64,000 nucleotides of DNA, from contig JADJZJ010000008.1 in NCBI GenBank assembly GCA_016715765.1, positions 56,193 to 120,192 on the forward strand. Reading direction: 5' to 3'. The notes below the pieces were generated by a model that saw only the letters and a program-made list of their open reading frames with translations, searched no databases and was not told where the DNA came from. Of this stretch, positions 62,023 to 64,000 are shown piece by piece (position 1 is the first letter of the stretch; every line of letters starts with the position of its first letter). Source of the stretch: Opitutaceae bacterium (lineage in GTDB: Bacteria > Verrucomicrobiota > Verrucomicrobiia > Opitutales > Opitutaceae). The position numbers and the translations under genes are program-made.

Positions 62023-63099
62023 ATGGCTAAAACAATCGGATTCGGAATTCTCGGCGCCGGGCTCATCGCTCCCTTCCATGCGAAGGCCGTGCGCGACACC
62101 AATGGCGGCAAGCTCATCGCCGTCTGCGACATGGCGCGCGAGCGCGCCGACAAGCTGGCCGCGGAGTTCAAGGTCAAGGTCTACTACAGCCTCGACGAGA
62201 TGCTGCAGGACCCGGAGATCGACGTCGTCAACATCGCGCTGCCTAACCACTTGCATCATGCGGCCGTGCTCAAGTGCGCGGCGGCCGGCAAGCATGTCCT
62301 CACGGAGAAACCGCCCGCGATGAGCCTGAAGGAAACCGACGAGATGATCGCCGCGTGCAAGATCGCCGGCGTGAAGTTCGGCTGCACGGTCCAGTGCCGC
62401 GTGCGCAAGTCCATCCAGGCGATGAAAAAGGCCGTGGACAGCGGCCGCTTCGGCAAGCTCCTGCACGCCGACGCCATCATGAAGTGGTACCGCTCCACCG
62501 AGTATTATCACAGCGATGCGTGGCGGATGTCGCGCAAGTCGGGCGCCGGCGTGACCGTGCAGCAGGCGTTCCATTACATTGATCTCCTGCAATATCTCGT
62601 GGGTCCGGCGCGCCAGGTGCAGGCCCGCATGACGAATCTGGCCCACCCGGGGATCGCCCTCGAGGATACGCTCATGGCGTTTGTGGACTTCGGTTGCGGC
62701 GCGCAGGGCGTGGTCCAGGCCTCGACGGCGCTGTGGCCGGGCACCGATGTGCGGATCGAGATCAACGGCGAGAACGGCACCGCCATCATGGCCGGCGAGA
62801 AGATGCTGACCTGGAAATTCCGCGACGAGCGGCCGGAGGATGCCGAGATCCGCAGTTATGGCAGCACGTCGCAGGCGACCGGCGCCCGGGGCGCGGCCGA
62901 CCTGGGCCATGCGGATCACAGGGTGGTCATCCAGGACATGGTGGACGCCATCAACGAGAACCGCGAGGTCGTCATCCCCGTGGCCTCGGTGCGGCCCACC
63001 TTGGAGATCGTCCTGGCCATGTACCGGTCGGCGGCGCTGGCCCAGCCCGTGACCCTGCCGGTGCAGGACGACGAGAGCATCTGGGCATGGAAGACTTGA
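62023..63099 (+). CDS. Gfo/Idh/MocA family oxidoreductase
   Basis: The product is 358 residues. The NAD-binding motif is GILGAGLIAPFHAKAV, the family lysine is in VLTEKPPAMSLKE, and SGAGVTVQQAFHYIDLLQY carries the active-site histidine. It is the third member of this family in 10 kb, but only moderately similar to the other two by eye, so it probably acts on a different intermediate. It is followed after 36 bases by the FAH-family gene. Confidence 0.9.
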   Translation: MAKTIGFGILGAGLIAPFHAKAVRDTNGGKLIAVCDMARERADKLAAEFKVKVYYSLDEMLQDPEIDVVNIALPNHLHHAAVLKCAAAGKHVLTEKPPAMSLKETDEMIAACKIAGVKFGCTVQCRVRKSIQAMKKAVDSGRFGKLLHADAIMKWYRSTEYYHSDAWRMSRKSGAGVTVQQAFHYIDLLQYLVGPARQVQARMTNLAHPGIALEDTLMAFVDFGCGAQGVVQASTALWPGTDVRIEINGENGTAIMAGEKMLTWKFRDERPEDAEIRSYGSTSQATGARGAADLGHADHRVVIQDMVDAINENREVVIPVASVRPTLEIVLAMYRSAALAQPVTLPVQDDESIWAWKT

Positions 63100-63135
63100 T
63101 GCCGGGGCGGGTTGTGTGCTTTCTGCACCACCCGC

Positions 63136-63942
63136 ATGAAACTCGTCCGCCACCTCACACCCACCGGCCCGGCCTACGCCGCGCTGCAACCTGACGGTTC
63201 CGCGCGCGCCGTCACCGGCGACATCCTCGGCCGTTATCAGGTCACCGGCCAGGTGGTGACGCTCGGCAAGCTCCTCACGCCCCTCGTCCCGACCGACATC
63301 CTTTGCATCGGCGCCAACTACCGGAAGCACATCGAGGAGAGCGGTCCGTCCGCGCCGCAATCGCCGTTGCTGTTCATCAAGCCGACCAGTGCGTTGCAGA
63401 ATCCCGGCGACCCGATCGAGGTGCCCGTCCGGCTGGCGAGCGATGAAGTGGACTACGAGGGCGAACTCGCCGTCGTCATCGGCAAGCGCTGCAAGAACGC
63501 CACCCGGGCCAACGCGCTCGAATTTGTTTTCGGCTACACCTGCGCCAACGACGTCACCGCCCGCGACTGGCAGAAGCGCCTCGGCGGGGGACAATGGTGC
63601 ACCGGCAAGGGCTTCGACACGTTCTGTCCGCTCGGCCCCGTGCTGGTCACCCGGGACGAGATCCCGAATCCGAACGCGCTCCGGATCCGGACCATGGTCA
63701 ACGGGGAGGAACGGCAGGACAGTTCCACCAGCCACATGATCGCCGATGTCCCGGCGCTCATTGAATTCCTCAGCAGCAGCAAGACCCTGCTCCCCGGCGC
63801 CGTCATCCTGACCGGCACCCCGCACGGCGTCGGCGCCGCCCGCAAGCCCCCGGTCTTCCTCAAGGCCGGCGACACCGTCAGCGTCGAGATCGAGTCCATC
63901 GGCACCCTCACCAATCCGGTGGTGAACGAGCGGGTGGGGTGA
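63136..63942 (+). CDS. Fumarylacetoacetate hydrolase family protein
   Basis: The product is 268 residues from the ATG at 63136 (MKLVRHLTPTGPAY); an upstream Met eight codons earlier is less likely. The metal-binding glutamates and aspartate are in SDEVDYEGELAVVIGK and GYTCANDVTARDWQ, with TGTPHGVGAARKPP near the end. Members hydrolyse C-C bonds of diketo acids, such as 2,4-diketo-3-deoxy sugar acids in L-fucose or L-rhamnose breakdown. Together with the dehydrogenases upstream this suggests a non-phosphorylated sugar-acid pathway; the exact sugar is not shown. Confidence 0.9.
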   Translation: MKLVRHLTPTGPAYAALQPDGSARAVTGDILGRYQVTGQVVTLGKLLTPLVPTDILCIGANYRKHIEESGPSAPQSPLLFIKPTSALQNPGDPIEVPVRLASDEVDYEGELAVVIGKRCKNATRANALEFVFGYTCANDVTARDWQKRLGGGQWCTGKGFDTFCPLGPVLVTRDEIPNPNALRIRTMVNGEERQDSSTSHMIADVPALIEFLSSSKTLLPGAVILTGTPHGVGAARKPPVFLKAGDTVSVEIESIGTLTNPVVNERVG

Positions 63943-64000
63943 AGTGCGCTTGGTGGGGAGGTCTCGTTCCCCGGGAGCTATTCAACTGACGCGTGTTTCG

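Overview
The window is a GC-rich bacterial chromosome segment. Third codon positions are strongly G/C, so long antisense ORFs shadow most genes. Gene content points to Verrucomicrobiota, most likely Opitutaceae-like: an exosortase-associated TIGR03790 protein, a SufC-B-D-T operon under a Fur-type regulator, an NHL/Ig surface protein with a Gly-rich C-terminal sorting-like tail, a GH38 mannosidase, and many Gfo/Idh/MocA oxidoreductases. This placement is inference; there is no rRNA in the window. One tRNA (tRNA-Gln) is present.

Layout. 0-5 kb: TIGR03790 protein, ClpP-type protease, TPR membrane protein. 4.5-12.6 kb: an adenine deaminase gene with a broken frame, then a LysR / asparagine-synthetase-like / methyltransferase / OpuC-type ABC transporter cassette. 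The cassette ends in a displaced 3' fragment of an adenine deaminase gene. 12.8-20.1 kb: Deg-type protease, TPMT-like methyltransferase, suf operon and Fur-family regulator. 20.7-32.6 kb: cation exchanger-like protein, aldo/keto reductase, creatininase-like protein, DUF5069 protein, thioredoxin reductase, NHL propeller protein, UvrD-type helicase, secreted unknown. 32.9-38.6 kb: proB, frr, pyrH, GH38 mannosidase. 39-41.5 kb: AmmeMemoRadiSam pair (fused B-A protein plus radical SAM enzyme). 41.6-45.5 kb: tRNA-Gln, a Tat-signal pyruvyl-transferase-like protein, a pair of MITE-like elements, DGPF/YCII protein and ECF sigma factor. 46-64 kb: carbohydrate and sugar-acid catabolism (KDPG aldolase, metallophosphoesterase, AGE epimerase, sugar porter, a frameshifted glycan-active protein, three Gfo/Idh/MocA enzymes, 2-hydroxyacid dehydrogenase, class III aminotransferase, M20 hydrolase, Zn-alcohol dehydrogenase, FAH-family hydrolase).

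Most notable points. (1) The OpuC-type permease at 10920-12539 carries a substrate-binding domain whose two sequence halves are in reversed order, i.e. circularly permuted, so the transporter looks complete with only an ATPase and this fusion. (2) It lies in one operon with an asparagine-synthetase-like amidotransferase and a methyltransferase, opposite a divergent LysR gene. I infer a candidate system for making and importing an amidated or methylated small solute. (3) The cassette is bounded by an att-like repeat of the 3' end of ade, with no integrase. (4) Two other 3' gene ends are also echoed downstream (a Gfo/Idh gene and the tRNA). (5) Intergenic spaces are packed with many unrelated palindromic repeat families, one of which lies in frame inside the mannosidase gene. 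(6) Three genes have frameshifts, either real decay or assembly error.
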